DNA from: Lysinibacillus sp. OF-1
GTDB taxonomy: Bacteria; Bacillota; Bacilli; Bacillales_A; Planococcaceae
Direction of reading: 5' to 3'
Length of the DNA: 64,000 bases
NCBI RefSeq assembly: GCF_028356935.1
Contig: NZ_CP102798.1
Location: 2,914,001 to 2,978,000 of the forward strand
This document shows, piece by piece, positions 26,728 to 35,788 of this stretch (position 1 is the stretch's first letter; every line of letters starts with the position of its first letter). Both the position numbers and the translations under genes were made by a program. The notes under the pieces were generated by a model. It searched no databases. It had not been told where the DNA came from and saw nothing but the letters and a program-made list of their open reading frames with translations.

Positions 26728-27721
26728 AAAAGCTCTCCACTAATTCTTTTTGTCCCATTAATGTTAATTCATAAGGGAGTTCATAGTTGACCTTTTCTTT
26801 AATCGCAGAAATGGCTCTTGTTAAATGAACATCCTGTAAAATTTCATATACCGCACGGCGCTCATCTTGTACTGCTGAAGTCTGAACAAGTATTTGTGCC
26901 ACAATACCGATAATCGTTTGATGAAGCTCCTCTATCGACACATCTAAGTCCATTAAACGATACAGGCAACGAATGGTATCTTTTGCATGAATGGTTGAGA
27001 CAACTAAGTGTCCTGTTAAGGCAGCTTGGATAGCAATTTTTGCTGTCTCTTTATCTCGAATTTCACCAATCATGATAACATCAGGAGAGTGACGTAAAAT
27101 GGCTTTTAGTCCCATAGCATATGTAACGCCCGCTCGCTCGTTCACTTGAATTTGAAGTAAATTTGCTTGGCTATTTTCTACAGGATCTTCTAAAGAAATC
27201 ACATGCCGATTTAATTCTGTGGAACAATAGTGGATTAAGGAATAGAGTGATGTAGATTTGCCAGAGCCTGTTGCGCCTGTAAAAAACAGAAGACCTTGAC
27301 GATGTTGCACAAGCTCCATTAAATTGTGTGCTGCACTTTTGGAATAGCTTAATGACGTTAGTGGGAATGTATGATTTTGGAGAAGTAAACGGATAATCAG
27401 GCTTTCTTTTAAAAAGACGGAAGGCAGTGTGGATACTCGAAAGGCGTATGGATTGTGTTCCATTGCTTTTTGAAAGGAGCCGCTTTGAGGTTTTCGTCGT
27501 TCACTGATATCTAATGCCGCAAGAAATTTATAGTAGGAAATCATTCTTTCTGCAAGTTCATTTGGGAGCTCACCAGCTTGGAGTAGCTTATCATATTTTC
27601 GAAAATAAACCTGATATCTTTTATTACCTGGAACGAGTAATAAATCGGATGCACCAAAATGATAGGCCTTTAGTAAAAGTTGCTCACATTTTTGTTCGAC
27701 AACTGTTTCAAAATTCTGCAT
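26702..27721 (-). CDS. comGA: ComGA traffic ATPase
   Basis: 339-residue GspE/PilB-family ATPase. Walker A is FTGATGSGKSTSLYS, the Asp/His boxes lie in VISLEDPVENSQANLLQIQVNERAG, Walker B in PDVIMIGEIRDKETA and a His box in GHLVVSTIHAKDT. It lacks the N-terminal domain of full PilB proteins, as ComGA does. It powers pseudopilus assembly for DNA uptake. First gene of the comG operon. Confidence 0.93.
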   Translation of the reverse strand: MQNFETVVEQKCEQLLLKAYHFGASDLLLVPGNKRYQVYFRKYDKLLQAGELPNELAERMISYYKFLAALDISERRKPQSGSFQKAMEHNPYAFRVSTLPSVFLKESLIIRLLLQNHTFPLTSLSYSKSAAHNLMELVQHRQGLLFFTGATGSGKSTSLYSLIHYCSTELNRHVISLEDPVENSQANLLQIQVNERAGVTYAMGLKAILRHSPDVIMIGEIRDKETAKIAIQAALTGHLVVSTIHAKDTIRCLYRLMDLDVSIEELHQTIIGIVAQILVQTSAVQDERRAVYEILQDVHLTRAISAIKEKVNYELPYELTLMGQKELVESFYAPTNIYP

Positions 27722-27820
27722 ATATGCACCTCACTTCTAGTTCATTCGAATATGACCGCTCTATTCGTTATTTCCTAGTATAAAGAGGAAAATGCCACGA
27801 GAAAAGCCCTTTTCTGAAAA

Positions 27821-27849
27821 TAAAAATTTGTTGTACATTTTCCTGTCAA
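27821..27849 (-). promoter_or_regulatory. Possible comG promoter
   Basis: Minus strand TTGACA (27849-27844) is followed after 17 bases by TTTTTA, a poor -10. A consensus -35 with a weak -10 would suit an activator-dependent promoter. Nearby AAAA and TTTT tracts (for example AAAA-N4-TTTT at 27802-27813) recall ComK half boxes, but the exact AAAA-N5-TTTT spacing is not seen. The gap 27722-28049 holds nothing else clear. Confidence 0.35.
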
Positions 27850-28049
27850 TCATGTTTTTTGCTATAAAAATGTGGATAAAGTGCAGTTTCCCACTAAAAA
27901 AGAAGATAAATGCATGAAAAAATTAATATTTATGCCGAAATGAACTGTACCTTTTTCAATAATACAATATAATAGAATGAACATGATTATTTTCCTAACA
28001 CTTGGTAGGCGAACATAATTTTTTAAAAAAATTTAAAGAGGTGAAGCGC

Positions 28050-28760
28050 ATGATCCATCCATTGAAAATTACTAGTACATTAGCCGATGAAACAAGGTAC
28101 TCTATTTATGAGTACATATTGCAAGAGAAAAAAACAGTCACAGTACAACATATTGCTGATCAATTCGGCATCCATCCAAACGTTGCTCGGCTTCATTTAA
28201 CAAAGCTTTCAGAAATCAATATTATTTCTGCGGACTATGTCAAAACAGGCAAAGGTGGTAGACCTGGACGTGTTTATAAAGCTTCAGAGAAAGGCGTATC
28301 TCTAACATTTCCAAGACGCGATGAAGATCGTTTATTAAAATGGACGATCCAATTAATTGAAGACATTGGACCATCTGCCTTAACGAAGTGCCAAGAAATT
28401 AGCTACCAAGACGGATACCAGCAAATGAAAAATTATATCAGCGCTGAATTAACATTAAATAATTCTCTATCCTTCGATGAAAAGCTTCAGCTGTTAACGG
28501 ACAATGCCGCTTTAATTGGCTATATTCCACAAATTCAACAAACCGAACATGGCAAAAAAGTGACCTTCTCCATCTTCAATTGTCCTTTCCAGGAGCAACT
28601 TACTTCGCATTCTGATATTGTTTGTTCATTACATGAATCCTATTTAAAAGGTCAATTAGATGCATTGTTTACGAACAATGAATTTGTGCAAATTGAAAGT
28701 ATGATACATAATTGCGATTTATGTAAATATGAAATAAACGTGACAGAAATCGAAAGCTAG
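28050..28760 (+). CDS. Winged-helix transcriptional regulator with Cys-rich C-terminus
   Basis: About 236 residues from the ATG at 28050, which follows AGAGGTGA. The N-terminus is a DeoR/ArsR-like winged helix (TVQHIADQFGIHPNVARLHLTKLSEI at about 30-55) with a wing GKGGRPGRVYKASEKG. The C-terminal half ends in cysteines with spacing C-x13-C and a later CDLC, reminiscent of the Fe-S binding region of SufR-type repressors. A metal or Fe-S sensor is therefore possible. It is divergent from comGA and transcribed towards yqgY. Confidence 0.75.
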   Translation: MIHPLKITSTLADETRYSIYEYILQEKKTVTVQHIADQFGIHPNVARLHLTKLSEINIISADYVKTGKGGRPGRVYKASEKGVSLTFPRRDEDRLLKWTIQLIEDIGPSALTKCQEISYQDGYQQMKNYISAELTLNNSLSFDEKLQLLTDNAALIGYIPQIQQTEHGKKVTFSIFNCPFQEQLTSHSDIVCSLHESYLKGQLDALFTNNEFVQIESMIHNCDLCKYEINVTEIES

Positions 28761-28878
28761 ATTAAAAATCCATTTGTTTGTCACAAAGACGGAGAAGTTC
28801 CAGTTTACAGACACCTTTCATATCATTTATAATGAGTAAGAGATTATTGTGTCGTGGGCAAAAGGAGGGGAAATCTTC

Positions 28879-29121
28879 ATGGATAATATGTATAAAGTTA
28901 TGGCATTCTGGACAGGTATTTTTGCCGTTATGTTCTACCTTGGTGGTATGAACGAGGTATCGCTATTATTCTTAGGTAATACAGGTTTATTCTTATTATT
29001 AGGCTTCTTAAACCTTTCAGAACGTATGTACATGTACATTTTCGGAGCATATTTAACTGTATTCTTCGCTGGCTTCACGTACTATACAACATTCATTCAC
29101 GTACCTGGTGGCGGTCATTAA
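28879..29121 (+). CDS. yqgY: DUF2626 small membrane protein (YqgY-like)
   Basis: 80 residues, MDNMYKVMAFWTGIFAV at the start, three hydrophobic segments and a Gly/His end (HVPGGGH). It matches DUF2626, a Bacillales family of unknown function next to the yqgX hydrolase. The ATG at 28879 is used because AGGAGGGG lies upstream at ideal distance; the frame is open 30 bases further. Confidence 0.85.
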   Translation: MDNMYKVMAFWTGIFAVMFYLGGMNEVSLLFLGNTGLFLLLGFLNLSERMYMYIFGAYLTVFFAGFTYYTTFIHVPGGGH

Positions 29122-29134
29122 TACAAAAAAAATC

Positions 29135-29166
29135 GCGTATCTCACAATGCTGAGATACGCTTTTTT
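29135..29166. terminator. Bidirectional terminator
   Basis: Perfect 10-bp stem gcgtatctca / tgagatacgc with a six-base loop, T run on the plus strand and an A run before it. It ends both yqgY (+) and the convergent MBL hydrolase (-). Confidence 0.92.
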
Positions 29167-29187
29167 ATGCGCTTTGGTTATTCCTTT

Positions 29188-29832
29188 TTAAAATCCATTT
29201 AAGAAAGGATTTGTCTCCATTTCTGCGCCTACTGTTGTATAATTTCCGTGTCCAGGATAAATAATAGTATCCTCGGGTAATGTCAACAATTTGTGATGAA
29301 TGGATGCTAATAATACTTTTGTTGAGCCACCTACTAAATCTGTACGTCCCACACCTTGTTCAAATAACGTATCTCCAACAATGGCAAAACCGTCATTATC
29401 AAAAACATAAGAAATACTACCAGGTGAATGTCCAGGCGTAAAAACAGCTTGGAAAGCAAAATTACTGATCTCAAATAGCTGTTCTTCTTTAATAATTGTG
29501 TCTTGCGCTGGTGCTGCTACCCTATAATCTGGTAATGCAGCATATTTACTAGAGCCATTCTTCGTTGGATCTCCTAGCCAGCTAACTTCCTTTTCATGAA
29601 TCCATACAGGAATATCAAACACTTCGCGTACAGCATCTACAGCCCCTATATGATCAAAATGGGCATGTGTTAAAAAGATAGCAAGTGGTTTTAAGCCATT
29701 GCTACGAATTGTTTTAATAAGACGCTCTGCTTCCTCACCTGGATCAAATATAATACATTCTTTTTCTTTATTCGATACGATATAGCAATTCGTTTGAACA
29801 GGTCCAAGAGAATAACTTCGTACGTTCATCAT
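29188..29832 (-). CDS. yqgX: Metallo-beta-lactamase-fold hydrolase (YqgX/glyoxalase II-like)
   Basis: About 214 residues. Zinc ligands are visible: HAHFDHIG, the later His in TPGHSPGS, Asp in VGDTLFEQGVGR, and the final His in YPGHGNYT. It belongs to the YqgX-type MBL family, thioesterase-like enzymes of uncertain substrate. I start at ATG 29832, eight bases after GAGGTGA; a GTG at 29841 also opens the frame but overlaps that site. Convergent with yqgY. Confidence 0.88.
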   Translation of the reverse strand: MMNVRSYSLGPVQTNCYIVSNKEKECIIFDPGEEAERLIKTIRSNGLKPLAIFLTHAHFDHIGAVDAVREVFDIPVWIHEKEVSWLGDPTKNGSSKYAALPDYRVAAPAQDTIIKEEQLFEISNFAFQAVFTPGHSPGSISYVFDNDGFAIVGDTLFEQGVGRTDLVGGSTKVLLASIHHKLLTLPEDTIIYPGHGNYTTVGAEMETNPFLNGF

Positions 29833-30001
29833 AGTGATCACCTCAACTTTCTATTATACAGGCTTTGCCACAATTTGACGATAAATGTTCATAGTTTACG
29901 CTATTTTAGTTCTCGACAAAAACAAACAGAACGTTTACAATTAAGGAGGAATATTGTTTGCGACATTCATTTTCTGATGTCGAAAGGAGTGTCTATTTTT
30001 A

Positions 30002-30181
30002 ATGAACTTATTAATGGTTATTTTTGGTCTAGTAGCGATTTTAGCTGTAGTTGGTACATTCCAAGCAATTAAAGAAAAGAACCTATTAAGCGTTGTTTTC
30101 AACTTATTAAGTGCCGCTGTATTTGGATGGTTCGTCATCATGACGATTGTTCACAGTGGGTATCCACCACAATTACACTAA
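30002..30181 (+). CDS. yqgW: DUF2759 small membrane protein (YqgW-like)
   Basis: 59 residues starting MNLLMVIFGLVAILAVV, two hydrophobic segments and C-terminal SGYPPQLH. AAAGGAG precedes the ATG at suitable distance. The DUF2759 family occurs beside yqgX in Bacillales; function unknown. Followed at once by a terminator. Confidence 0.85.
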   Translation: MNLLMVIFGLVAILAVVGTFQAIKEKNLLSVVFNLLSAAVFGWFVIMTIVHSGYPPQLH

Positions 30182-30195
30182 AATTCAGACAAAAA

Positions 30196-30227
30196 GGAGC
30201 AGTCTCCCTGGAGATTGCTCTTTTTTT
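30196..30227. terminator. Bidirectional terminator between yqgW and tyrS
   Basis: ggagcagtctcc / ggagattgctc stem with a T run on plus; the minus strand reads CTCC followed by five T. It closes yqgW (+) and tyrS (-). Confidence 0.88.
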
Positions 30228-30234
30228 GTATTTA

Positions 30235-31449
30235 TTATTTATTTAATTTAAGAAATCGTTTCTTACCAATTTGAATGACATCATCATTCATTAGTACAAG
30301 TGATAAATCATCCATCACTATTTTTTCTCCATTCAAGGATACTCCATTTTGCTTGATTAACCGCAGAAATTCACTCTTACTATGAATATAATCCATTGCC
30401 ACTAGTTGTGGGATAATATCCACTATTCTTTCCTTATCAATTTCTAGGAGCAGTATAGGAATATTTTTTGGTATTTCCTTTCTTTGAAATGCAGCTTGGA
30501 AATAGGATTTAGCTTCCTCCATTGCTGTAGTCCCATGGTATAAGGCCGTTATAATTTCTGCTAACTGTAATTTTACATCACGGGGATTCTCTCCCATTTG
30601 CAGTCTATCTTGAATGGTTTGCACTTGTAGTGGATGCTCATCTGTTGCTAGTTCAAAATATTTGATGAGTAAGGCATCTGGTACTTCCATTACCTTTTTA
30701 AACATGACCTCTGGCGCTTCACTGACACCAATATAATTGCCAAGGCTCTTACTCATTTTTTCAATGCCATCTAAACCTTCGAGTAATGGCATAAAAATGG
30801 CAATTTGTTTTTCTAACCGCCGTTGCTTTTGTAAGGTGCGGCCCATTAAAATATTGAATGTTTGATCTGTTCCCCCTAATTCAATATCGGCCTGTAGCTC
30901 TACCGAATCATATGCTTGCATAAGCGGGTAGAAAAATTCGTGGATGCCAATTGGTATTTGCTGACGGTACCGTTTTTGAAAGTCCTCACGTTCTAACAGT
31001 CGAGCAACGGATGTCGTGGCTGCCAGCTGAATGACTTCTTCAAATGACAGCTTTGCTAACCATTCACTATTGAAACGAATAGTTGTCTTATTCATATCTA
31101 TCACTTTAAAAATTTGCTCACAGTATGTTTTAGCGTTTTGCTTGACCATGTCATCACTTAACGCGACACGGCCTTTTGCTTTACCCGTTGGATCACCAAT
31201 ACGCCCTGTAAAATCACCGATAACAATGACCGCCTGATGCCCTAAATCCTGCATTTGCTTTATTTTCCGTAGAACGACTGCATGCCCTAAATGAATATCC
31301 GGGGCGGACGGATCAAGCCCTAACTTAATGATTAAAGGCTTCTGCTCCTTATAGGATCGCTCTAATTTTTCGAGTAATTCCTGCTCATCAACGATTTGAT
31401 GAGCACCCTTCTTAATTATCGCTAATTGCTCTTTTGGTGTTAAAAACAT
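30235..31449 (-). CDS. tyrS: Tyrosyl-tRNA synthetase
   Basis: About 404 residues of class I TyrRS. HIGH is seen as HLGHAVVLRK after LGLDPSAPDI, the tyrosine pocket as ELGGTDQTFNILMGR, KMSKS as KMSKSLGNYIG, and a C-terminal S4 RNA-binding domain begins near 345 (SEFLRLIKQNGVSLNGEKI). The start motif and KMSKSLGN are closer to the TyrZ-type branch than to B. subtilis TyrS. ATG 31449 is chosen because AGGAG sits nine bases upstream. Controlled by the T-box at 31573-31850. Confidence 0.94.
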   Translation of the reverse strand: MFLTPKEQLAIIKKGAHQIVDEQELLEKLERSYKEQKPLIIKLGLDPSAPDIHLGHAVVLRKIKQMQDLGHQAVIVIGDFTGRIGDPTGKAKGRVALSDDMVKQNAKTYCEQIFKVIDMNKTTIRFNSEWLAKLSFEEVIQLAATTSVARLLEREDFQKRYRQQIPIGIHEFFYPLMQAYDSVELQADIELGGTDQTFNILMGRTLQKQRRLEKQIAIFMPLLEGLDGIEKMSKSLGNYIGVSEAPEVMFKKVMEVPDALLIKYFELATDEHPLQVQTIQDRLQMGENPRDVKLQLAEIITALYHGTTAMEEAKSYFQAAFQRKEIPKNIPILLLEIDKERIVDIIPQLVAMDYIHSKSEFLRLIKQNGVSLNGEKIVMDDLSLVLMNDDVIQIGKKRFLKLNK

Positions 31450-31572
31450 ATGAAACATCTCCTTGTAATATTAAATATTAATATTGCAAGCTCTATAAGA
31501 GTTCACTAATCAACTACGCCTCAGCGTAAGAGGACGGCCAAATCAAGATAAACACTTGGGCTGTAAAGGCAT

Positions 31573-31850
31573 AAAAAAAGCCCTTAGGACTAATCCTAAG
31601 GACGTTCATGAACGTGTTACCACCTTTTTTCGAGAGCTATTCACACAGCCCTCCTCAATAAGTACAGCCATAGCGATACTTTTGCAATGATTACGGATGC
31701 AACCCCGTCGTAGCCTACTAAAATTTCGGTACGCAGCTCCAAGATGTATTCACTTTAATATCCCTTGCGCCTCTCAGCAACCGGCTACTCTCTGTCAGTT
31801 CGATTAAAGCTACTCGTTCTTTTCCATGCCTTTCACTCTTATACTCCGAA
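31573..31850 (-). promoter_or_regulatory. Tyrosine T-box leader
   Basis: The minus strand has the T-box core AAGGTGGTAACACG (near 31628-31615) and a terminator stem ccttagga / tcctaagg with a T run (31573-31602). Upstream, Stem I contains GAATACATCTTGGAGCTG, where TAC is the tyrosine specifier. Uncharged tRNA-Tyr should stabilise the antiterminator and permit tyrS transcription. Confidence 0.9.
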
Positions 31851-31926
31851 ATGCAAAAACAAATCTTCGTTATGCAGATATTTAAATTTATTATAATTGC
31901 TTATAGTAATTTGTCAATCAAAAAAG

Positions 31927-31959
31927 AAAAGAGAGACCTCAACTTGAGATCTCTCTTTT
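31927..31959 (-). terminator. Terminator of the LtaS-type gene
   Basis: aaaagagagacctcaa / ttgagatctctctttt hairpin immediately after the stop, T-rich on the minus strand. Confidence 0.85.
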
Positions 31960-31960
31960 G

Positions 31961-33856
31961 TTATTTGACGGAATCCTGTTTTAAATTACCTGTCTTTTCA
32001 TCATAGAAACGTAGCAGGTCTCCATTTATGATAGCATCGGAATTTTCCAGCTCCATTGTCGCACGATCAGCATATGACTGGCATGGCTCACCATCTATTT
32101 CTTCACCAGTTGCTTTGTCATAGCAAGCTTCTCCAGCATAAACATATTTATCTGTTATAAAGCGTCCATCACGGAAGACAACAAAATCCTCATGCTCTGG
32201 AGAGAATAAATCTGCACCCATTTGCATGTCTTTTGACGTTTCAACGCCAAGAAGATGTAAGATTGTTGGACGTAAATCCATTTGTCCTGAAATCTCTGTC
32301 ATTTCTTTACCATCGTCAGATCCTGGGATATGGATGAATAAAGGCACTTCTTGAAGCAATGCATTGTCCATTGGTGTAATTTGTTCTTTTCCTAAATATT
32401 GTGCCATCGCTTTATTATGGTTTTCAGAAATACCATAATGGTCTCCATACATTACGATAATAGAGTTATCATAAACACCTTGATCTTTTAACTCTTGGAA
32501 GAAGTCTTTTAAAGCTTCATCCATATAACGTACTGTCTGGAAGTAACGATTTAATGTACCTGAATTTGAATCATATTCAGGAATCATAATATCTTCAGGA
32601 TCCAAAGTGAATGGATAGTGGTTCGTTAACGTAATTAATCTTGAATAGAATGGCTGTGGCATGTCTTTCATTAAAGCAGCAGATTGCTCTAAGAATGGTG
32701 TATCTTTCATACCCCAGTTGACAGCTTGCCCTTCTTCAACCGTATATGAATCTATATCGTAGAATTTATTAATTTTTAACGATTGATACATGATATCACG
32801 GTTCCAGAATGATTTATTATTCGGGTGCATGACATTTGTAAAGTAGCCATTTTCTCCAAGGCGTTCAGCCATTGAATTATACGTATTTCCACCATGCGTG
32901 AAGAATACAGCACCACGACCTAATCCAAACAATGAGTTTTCAACAATAAACTCTGAGTCAGATGTTTTTCCTAAGCCTGTTTGGTGATAGAAGTTACTGA
33001 AATAATACGTATCTTTATCTTTTGTTAAAGAGTTTAAGAATGGCGTAATTTCATGACCATTCATATCATTATTGATGACAAAGTTTTGTAAAGACTCCAT
33101 CGACACAACAATTAAGTTGCGACCTTTATATTTCCCAAACATCTCTGGGTTAACGGCAGCCTGATTAGAACGCACATAGTTGTTTACTTCAACTAATTCA
33201 CTGCCATCCGCTAATGCACGCTGAGCAGATGATTTAGTTTGAATATAAATATCATACAAATGGTAATTGTACGTACCAATATTTTTTACTAATAATTCGC
33301 GGTCAAAACTACGTGTTAATAATTGTGGACGCTCTGTTTCAGCTAATCCTAAGTTTAAAAATGAAATTGCGACTGCTAATACAAAAAATGCACGTCGGAA
33401 TTCAATATTCACTTTAAATGCTTCTTTCATTTTCGGTAAAAATTTATTCGCTAAGATTAAAATAACGACATCAACGAAATATAATACATCCCATGGCTCA
33501 ACAATGGCTGCTACTGATGTTCCTAAGTCACTGAAATTACTTGTTTGGAATAATACTGGTAGCGTAATAAAGTCATTGTAGAATCGATAGAACGCTACAT
33601 TTCCGTATAAAACAATGGATAAAATAACGCTGACCGTAATCAGATAACGATTTCTAGCTTTTGCTGATTTAAAGAATAGTGATAAACCATACGTAAATAG
33701 CAAGAAGCTTAATGGATTAATAAACAAAATAAATTGTTGCATTGCATTTTCAATTTTCATCTCAAAGCTTGTGTGGTAAACAATGACCGTTTTGATCCAT
33801 GTTGCTATAATTGCTAGTATCATAAATGAATGTTTAGGCCACTTTATTGATTTCAT
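31961..33856 (-). CDS. ltaS: Lipoteichoic acid synthase family protein (LtaS/YqgS-type)
   Basis: About 631 residues. Five membrane segments occupy roughly residues 10-190, followed by an extracellular sulfatase-like domain. Catalytic Thr is in GLGKTSDSEF near 297, and metal ligands appear in VVSMESLQNF, MYGDHYGISENHN and LFIHIPG. The enzyme polymerises glycerol phosphate from phosphatidylglycerol on the outer face of the membrane. ATG 33856 follows AGGGAGG by nine bases. The neighbourhood matches that of B. subtilis yqgS, a LtaS paralogue, so it may be a secondary or primase-like copy. Confidence 0.9.
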   Translation of the reverse strand: MKSIKWPKHSFMILAIIATWIKTVIVYHTSFEMKIENAMQQFILFINPLSFLLFTYGLSLFFKSAKARNRYLITVSVILSIVLYGNVAFYRFYNDFITLPVLFQTSNFSDLGTSVAAIVEPWDVLYFVDVVILILANKFLPKMKEAFKVNIEFRRAFFVLAVAISFLNLGLAETERPQLLTRSFDRELLVKNIGTYNYHLYDIYIQTKSSAQRALADGSELVEVNNYVRSNQAAVNPEMFGKYKGRNLIVVSMESLQNFVINNDMNGHEITPFLNSLTKDKDTYYFSNFYHQTGLGKTSDSEFIVENSLFGLGRGAVFFTHGGNTYNSMAERLGENGYFTNVMHPNNKSFWNRDIMYQSLKINKFYDIDSYTVEEGQAVNWGMKDTPFLEQSAALMKDMPQPFYSRLITLTNHYPFTLDPEDIMIPEYDSNSGTLNRYFQTVRYMDEALKDFFQELKDQGVYDNSIIVMYGDHYGISENHNKAMAQYLGKEQITPMDNALLQEVPLFIHIPGSDDGKEMTEISGQMDLRPTILHLLGVETSKDMQMGADLFSPEHEDFVVFRDGRFITDKYVYAGEACYDKATGEEIDGEPCQSYADRATMELENSDAIINGDLLRFYDEKTGNLKQDSVK

Positions 33857-34049
33857 TCCTAACATCCTCCCTACTTCCTTACAAAAAAATAATAATTTTT
33901 TACATTTTGTTACGGAAACAAAATATATCTTAATCCTTTTTTAACAGATAATCAACACATATCTTTTGGAAATTTTTTTCTCCGCGCTCTTTTTATGCAC
34001 CAGACATCTATATATACGTTTTGGAATGTAAAAAGTTTCTTAAAAACAT

Positions 34050-34076
34050 AAAAACAGCGGAAATCCACTGTTTTTA
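34050..34076 (-). terminator. Terminator after the yqgN-yqgQ pair
   Basis: aaaacagcgg / ccactgttttt hairpin (one G-T mismatch) with T run on the minus strand, about 60 bases after the yqgQ stop. Confidence 0.8.
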
Positions 34077-34136
34077 AGAATATTACATACTTGTTACATT
34101 ATTTTCACAATACTCCATTACATTATATTTTAAACA

Positions 34137-34346
34137 TTACTTTTTATTTTCTTCCATACGAAGTTTTGTTGTTTCTTGTCGAATGAGTAACAATGCCATT
34201 TGATAGTCTTTTATGTCTAGTACATTTGCTTTATAGAGCTCACGTATTTCATCCTCCATTAACATCAAATCGCCAATGGGATCACGTGTATAAATAAAAG
34301 TACCATATGTTTTCAAAAGTTCATAAATATCTAACATTTTATCCAT
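34137..34346 (-). CDS. yqgQ: YqgQ family protein (DUF910)
   Basis: 69 residues, mostly helical, starting MDKMLDIYELLKTYGTFIYT. DUF910/YqgQ proteins are small, thought to bind single-stranded nucleic acid, and typically lie near rpmG and yqgN in Bacillales. It overlaps the upstream yqgN by eight bases. Confidence 0.85.
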   Translation of the reverse strand: MDKMLDIYELLKTYGTFIYTRDPIGDLMLMEDEIRELYKANVLDIKDYQMALLLIRQETTKLRMEENKK

Positions 34347-34932
34347 TTTCGCTCGCTCCTCGTTGTGCTAGACAATCAATACGTTCTGTCGGTGTCATAA
34401 TGATGTCTACTGGGCAATCATGCTCCTCGGCTGGGACACAATCAATGATTTGCTCATCAAAGAGCAGCGACATCAGCTTCCCTTTTTTATAGTTTAATAC
34501 ATAGCGGTCATAATAACCACCGCCATAGCCGATTCGATAGCCATTACGGTCAAAAACAACGCCAGGCACAAGGATGACATCCATGTCATTTGCGTCAACT
34601 AACTCACATCTTGCTGGAATAGGCTCACGCAAATGCATATATACAGTTTCAAGCTGGGCAAATGAATCAATAATGTAAAATGACATTGCTCTTGTTTTTG
34701 GATGACATTTCGGAACAGCGACCTTTTTACCAAGTCGCCATAATTCTTCAATTAAAAGAATGGTGTCGACTTCTGGCTTATTTGAAATGGTCATGCCAAT
34801 TATATTTGCTTCTATTATATATGATTCCTGTAGCACCTTTTTTACGATAGCTAATGATTGATATTGATAAGCTTCATCAGTCATTGTCGCAAGAGCTTGT
34901 CGCATCTTATTTCGTAATGTTGTTTTATCCAT
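34339..34932 (-). CDS. yqgN: 5-formyltetrahydrofolate cyclo-ligase
   Basis: 197 residues. Conserved end motif YRIGYGGGYYDRYV and PTERIDCL-like tail, with Lys/Arg-rich N-terminus DKTTLRNKMRQAL that binds ATP. It converts 5-formyl-THF to methenyl-THF, feeding the folate pool that also receives units from the gcv system. Length is standard. Confidence 0.92.
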   Translation of the reverse strand: MDKTTLRNKMRQALATMTDEAYQYQSLAIVKKVLQESYIIEANIIGMTISNKPEVDTILLIEELWRLGKKVAVPKCHPKTRAMSFYIIDSFAQLETVYMHLREPIPARCELVDANDMDVILVPGVVFDRNGYRIGYGGGYYDRYVLNYKKGKLMSLLFDEQIIDCVPAEEHDCPVDIIMTPTERIDCLAQRGASENG

Positions 34933-34998
34933 CCAGGCTACCTCCTATATCATCATACTTCGTATCCTTATACCCGAAATGATTTCATAAAATGTAGA

Positions 34999-35027
34999 AA
35001 GCCAAAACCACTTGTGGTTTTGGCTTA
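34999..35027 (-). terminator. Terminator of rpmG
   Basis: gccaaaaccac / gtggttttggc stem, short T-rich tail on the minus strand, just after the rpmG stop. Confidence 0.75.
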
Positions 35028-35035
35028 ATGAGCGA

Positions 35036-35185
35036 TTACTTAGTTTCACGGTGAAGAGTGTATTTCTTCTCGCGAGAGCAATATTTTTTAAGTTCAAGAC
35101 GCTCTGGATTGTTACGCTTGTTCTTTTTAGAAATGTAGTTACGTTCGCCGCAATCTGTGCAAGCTAAAGTAATGTTTACGCGCAT
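35036..35185 (-). CDS. rpmG: Ribosomal protein L33
   Basis: 49 residues: [20 protein letters not shown] at the start and YTLHRETK at the end. It is the L33 type with an N-terminal CxxC but only one cysteine in the C-terminal half (KYCSREKK), so the zinc ribbon is incomplete, as in the RpmGA type of B. subtilis. Two ATGs are adjacent (35188, 35185); the second is the better match to the family length and to GGGAGGG. Confidence 0.95.
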   Translation of the reverse strand: MRVNITLACTDCGERNYISKKNKRNNPERLELKKYCSREKKYTLHRETK

Positions 35186-35246
35186 CATTAACCCTCCCAC
35201 TCTATATCAAGAATTAAAATTTGAGCATGATTTATACGACTAACCT

Positions 35247-35252
35247 ATTATA
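35247..35252 (-). promoter_or_regulatory. -10 element, probable rpmG promoter
   Basis: The minus strand reads TATGTTATAAT, an extended -10, about 60 bases upstream of rpmG. No clear -35. Confidence 0.35.
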
Positions 35253-35344
35253 ACATAAACTGAAAAAAAATCTACCTTCATTTCATATTAAGTTTGCATA
35301 TGGTAAAATATCTTATAATTACATACTACATTGAGGTGAAACTA

Positions 35345-35788
35345 TTGGATTTATCCATCTTACTAATGAGTATCGGCATAATTTTAATCATCCTATCGTT
35401 CTTTTTCAAAAATAGCTCGAAAAAAATCGAAAAAGATGTCGAAGAATTATCCATCTCGATCTTCCAAGAAACAAATAATTTAAAGCGTCGCCTAAAAATT
35501 GTCGAGGAAGAACTTTTATTAGAACCTGAATTCCAAGTGAAATCAACATCAGCTCCGAGTCAAAAAGGACAAAACCCTAAAGTTCAACAAGTCATGCAAG
35601 CTGTTCAACAGGCTGCACAAGCGTCAAAAATTGCACAAACGACAACCCAAGTCAAACCGATTCATCAAATTATTGTTAGTCAGGTGCTCGAATTAAATAA
35701 ACAAGGTCTTTCTGTAGCTGATATCAGTATTCGTTCTAATTTAACAGAAGAGCAAGTTCGTCAAGTCATTGCAAATGGAGGTCGATAA
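35345..35788 (+). CDS. Membrane-anchored protein with C-terminal helix-turn-helix-like region
   Basis: About 147 residues from a TTG start at 35345 that follows GAGGTGAAACTA at correct spacing. One N-terminal membrane helix (LSILLMSIGIILIILSFFF) is followed by a charged coiled-coil and a Gln/Ala-rich linker. The last 30 residues (VLELNKQGLSVADISIRSNLTEEQVRQVI) look like a small helix-turn-helix. Function unknown. It is translationally linked to the next gene, whose start abuts its stop. Confidence 0.7.
   Translation: MDLSILLMSIGIILIILSFFFKNSSKKIEKDVEELSISIFQETNNLKRRLKIVEEELLLEPEFQVKSTSAPSQKGQNPKVQQVMQAVQQAAQASKIAQTTTQVKPIHQIIVSQVLELNKQGLSVADISIRSNLTEEQVRQVIANGGR

Noticed and set aside
35247-35345. 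Promoter for the plus-strand gene at 35345
   Set aside because: A TATAAT is present near 35315 but the possible -35 spacing is only 14-15 bases.
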